Assembly: GCA_003024785.1 (NCBI GenBank)
Contig: PUQB01000062.1
Coordinates: forward strand, 706,064-770,063
Direction of reading: 5' to 3'
Source: Selaginella tamariscina
Lineage: Eukaryota; Streptophyta; Lycopodiopsida; Selaginellales; Selaginellaceae
DNA: 64,000 bases
The position numbers and the translations under genes were made by a program. Shown in pieces: positions 62,280 to 64,000 of the stretch. Position 1 is the first letter of the stretch, and the number at the start of each line of letters is the position of its first letter. Under the pieces are notes generated by a model. It searched no databases and was not told where the DNA came from. It saw only the letters and a program-made list of their open reading frames with translations.

Positions 62280-64000
62280 AAAATTTAAAATATAAAAGAT
62301 AACCTTGTGAAAAATGTCAAATCCTTAATAAATTTTTACTTTAAATAATAAAGTTTGTACATATACTTGAATTATGTCTATATAGTTGTATCTACTTCAA
62401 TGAAATAAATGTTTTACTCGGTCATGATCCTTCTTTTTTTAAATCTTATAAAGCAGTTGGAGGGAGTAAAACATATTCTAACTTGTTTTTTTTCAAGTTC
62501 TCTAGATTAAAAAGAAATATAATTCTTTATATATATTATAATAAATTTTTAATGAATAATAATCCTTAGCATATTTATATAAGCATTTTGCTTATGCAAA
62601 ATTGCAATTGCAACATAAAAGGAATACCATAATGTTGCTAATTCAAACAAGTGCATATATGCTTTATTATATTTATAACTCGAATATGCTCTCTACCTAT
62701 CATGTTATACACATGTTCGTTAATAAATAATACAAAAGAACTTTTTTCTCGAAGCTTCTTTTTAATACTTGACACAAGAGTATTTCACATTGAGTTCTTA
62801 CAAACTCTAAAATGCATTAACCCTCTTTCCTTTAATCAATTATAAAATCATGTCATTAAGTGTTAATATATAATATTCAATATTGATATTATTGATGCGC
62901 TTAAGCAATCATGAATTTAAAGAGTTTACAATATTATAAGTTAAATGCCTATAACATTATCCTTTAATCTAAATAATTGCTTTTTGACTTTTGACTTAAA
63001 TGATTAATAATACATTTTCAAAAGAAGCATTGTCCATTACATAAAAACAACTTTACACAACAACAATACTTTTAAAAGTGATGTATCTCTAAATGTCAAA
63101 AGTTAAAGTAGTACAAAGGGATATAAGCTACTCTTAATCACTAATATGTATTTCCCAAACTTACTCTACTTAATTTATATGATGTGGATGTTTTCTTGTT
63201 TTATAAGTGTATAAGGCTTGACGAATTTTATTTGTTTGCCCTTAAATTTTACCCCAAGGCAAACTCATTTCTAAAAGGTAAGTTTAACTTTACTTAGAAT
63301 TTTATGTAAAAAACTAATAAAGCTCATTTGAATTATTATTAAATACCCAAATATCAATTTTTATATTTAAGACTCATCAACATAATTTGGTATATAACAA
63401 TAATCAACCATCAAAATAAGGAATAATTATGATAAATTTAAAACATGAATAAGAATTACTAATGATGTTATTATGTATACTGTAGTTTATGTGTGATACC
63501 TAATGTCACTTGAATAATCAATTGTTACATTATAAAATTGTTTAATGGTTCTAATAAATAACTTGGTTCTTCATAAAATATTAGAAATAAATTTTTAATA
63601 TCATTACAAAATATTTAATAGAATTTATTCATTAAAGAGTCTTCGTCCTATGATATATCACATGTCAACAGATCAAATTCGAGAGATGTTATATTAATTC
63701 CAGACATATTAATATTAAGTAACTACATTAATTGAGTAAGTAATTTTTATTAATTACTGTGAAATTATCAATGTCATTAAAATAATTAGACATAAACTTT
63801 TAAAATCATTTATTAAATATAATTTTTTCTCTGTTGTGTACATAAGAAGCATATTGATTAAACCTGGTACATATCAGTTGTCAAAGCAAAAACTAGGATT
63901 CATGTATATGACCAAGTATACCTAATTCATACATTTATGAAATTGTAATCTTTACATTGTCAAAACCTTTTTAATAAGTTAATAACATTAAGAGTTTTTA
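62280..64000 (+). repeat. Large diverged direct repeat, copy 2
   Basis: Second copy of 55690-57420, same orientation, offset about 6.6 kb, running to the window edge. No coding potential seen. Confidence 0.8.

Overview
This window is nuclear DNA of a land plant. Genes for plastid proteins carry transit peptides and many short spliceosomal introns, there are plant-type nuclear tRNA-Arg genes, and the transposons are plant types (Mutator-like, hAT, L1-like LINE, Ty3/gypsy). Compact introns (mostly 100-800 bp), very AT-rich spacers and abundant (CT)n/(GT)n/(TA)n arrays would suit a seed-free plant such as a moss or lycophyte. The species cannot be fixed from the sequence.

Layout. 1-3.1 kb: the 3' exons of an inactive plastid FtsH (FTSHI5-like, +), followed by a decayed tandem copy of its last exon. 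5.4-11.7 kb: an INCENP/WYRD-like chromosomal passenger subunit (+). 13.2-15.5 kb: thylakoid TatC (-). 15.5-18.9 kb: AT-rich spacer. 19.0-20.3 kb: an intact ferredoxin C1 (FdC1) with a tRNA-Arg(UCG) 63 bp downstream. Decayed copies of this FdC1-tRNA module recur at 21.2-22.1, 24.6-25.4 and 33-43.5 kb, mixed with two GH9 cellulase pseudogene fragments. 27.6-31.6 kb: a complete hAT element. 32.2-33.0 kb: the 3' part of a gene encoding tandem WxxF repeats. 34.7-42.9 kb: a complete Mutator-like element with a 9-bp target duplication, inserted in an FdC1 intron copy. 44.5-45.3 kb: a gypsy remnant. 45.4-53.4 kb: an L1-like LINE. 54.1-54.9 kb: the last exons of an unidentified gene. 59.5-61.1 kb: a DUS3-like gene lacking its catalytic core. 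The rest is old AT-rich repeat DNA.

The most unusual object is the Mutator-like element. Besides a GCM1/WRKY-like zinc finger, DDE and SWIM-finger transposase, it carries a divergently transcribed second gene encoding a ParB-like domain fused to a circularly permuted (beta-class-like) DNA methyltransferase. Between the two genes lies a tandem array of inverted-repeat motifs whose core recurs near both ends of the element. This looks like a transposon with its own DNA-modification system.

A caution for the whole window: almost every otherwise conserved coding region (TatC, INCENP, DUS3, WxxF gene, both MULE genes, hAT, LINE) has single-base frameshifts with few in-frame nonsense changes. That points to residual indel errors in the assembly at least as much as to real decay.
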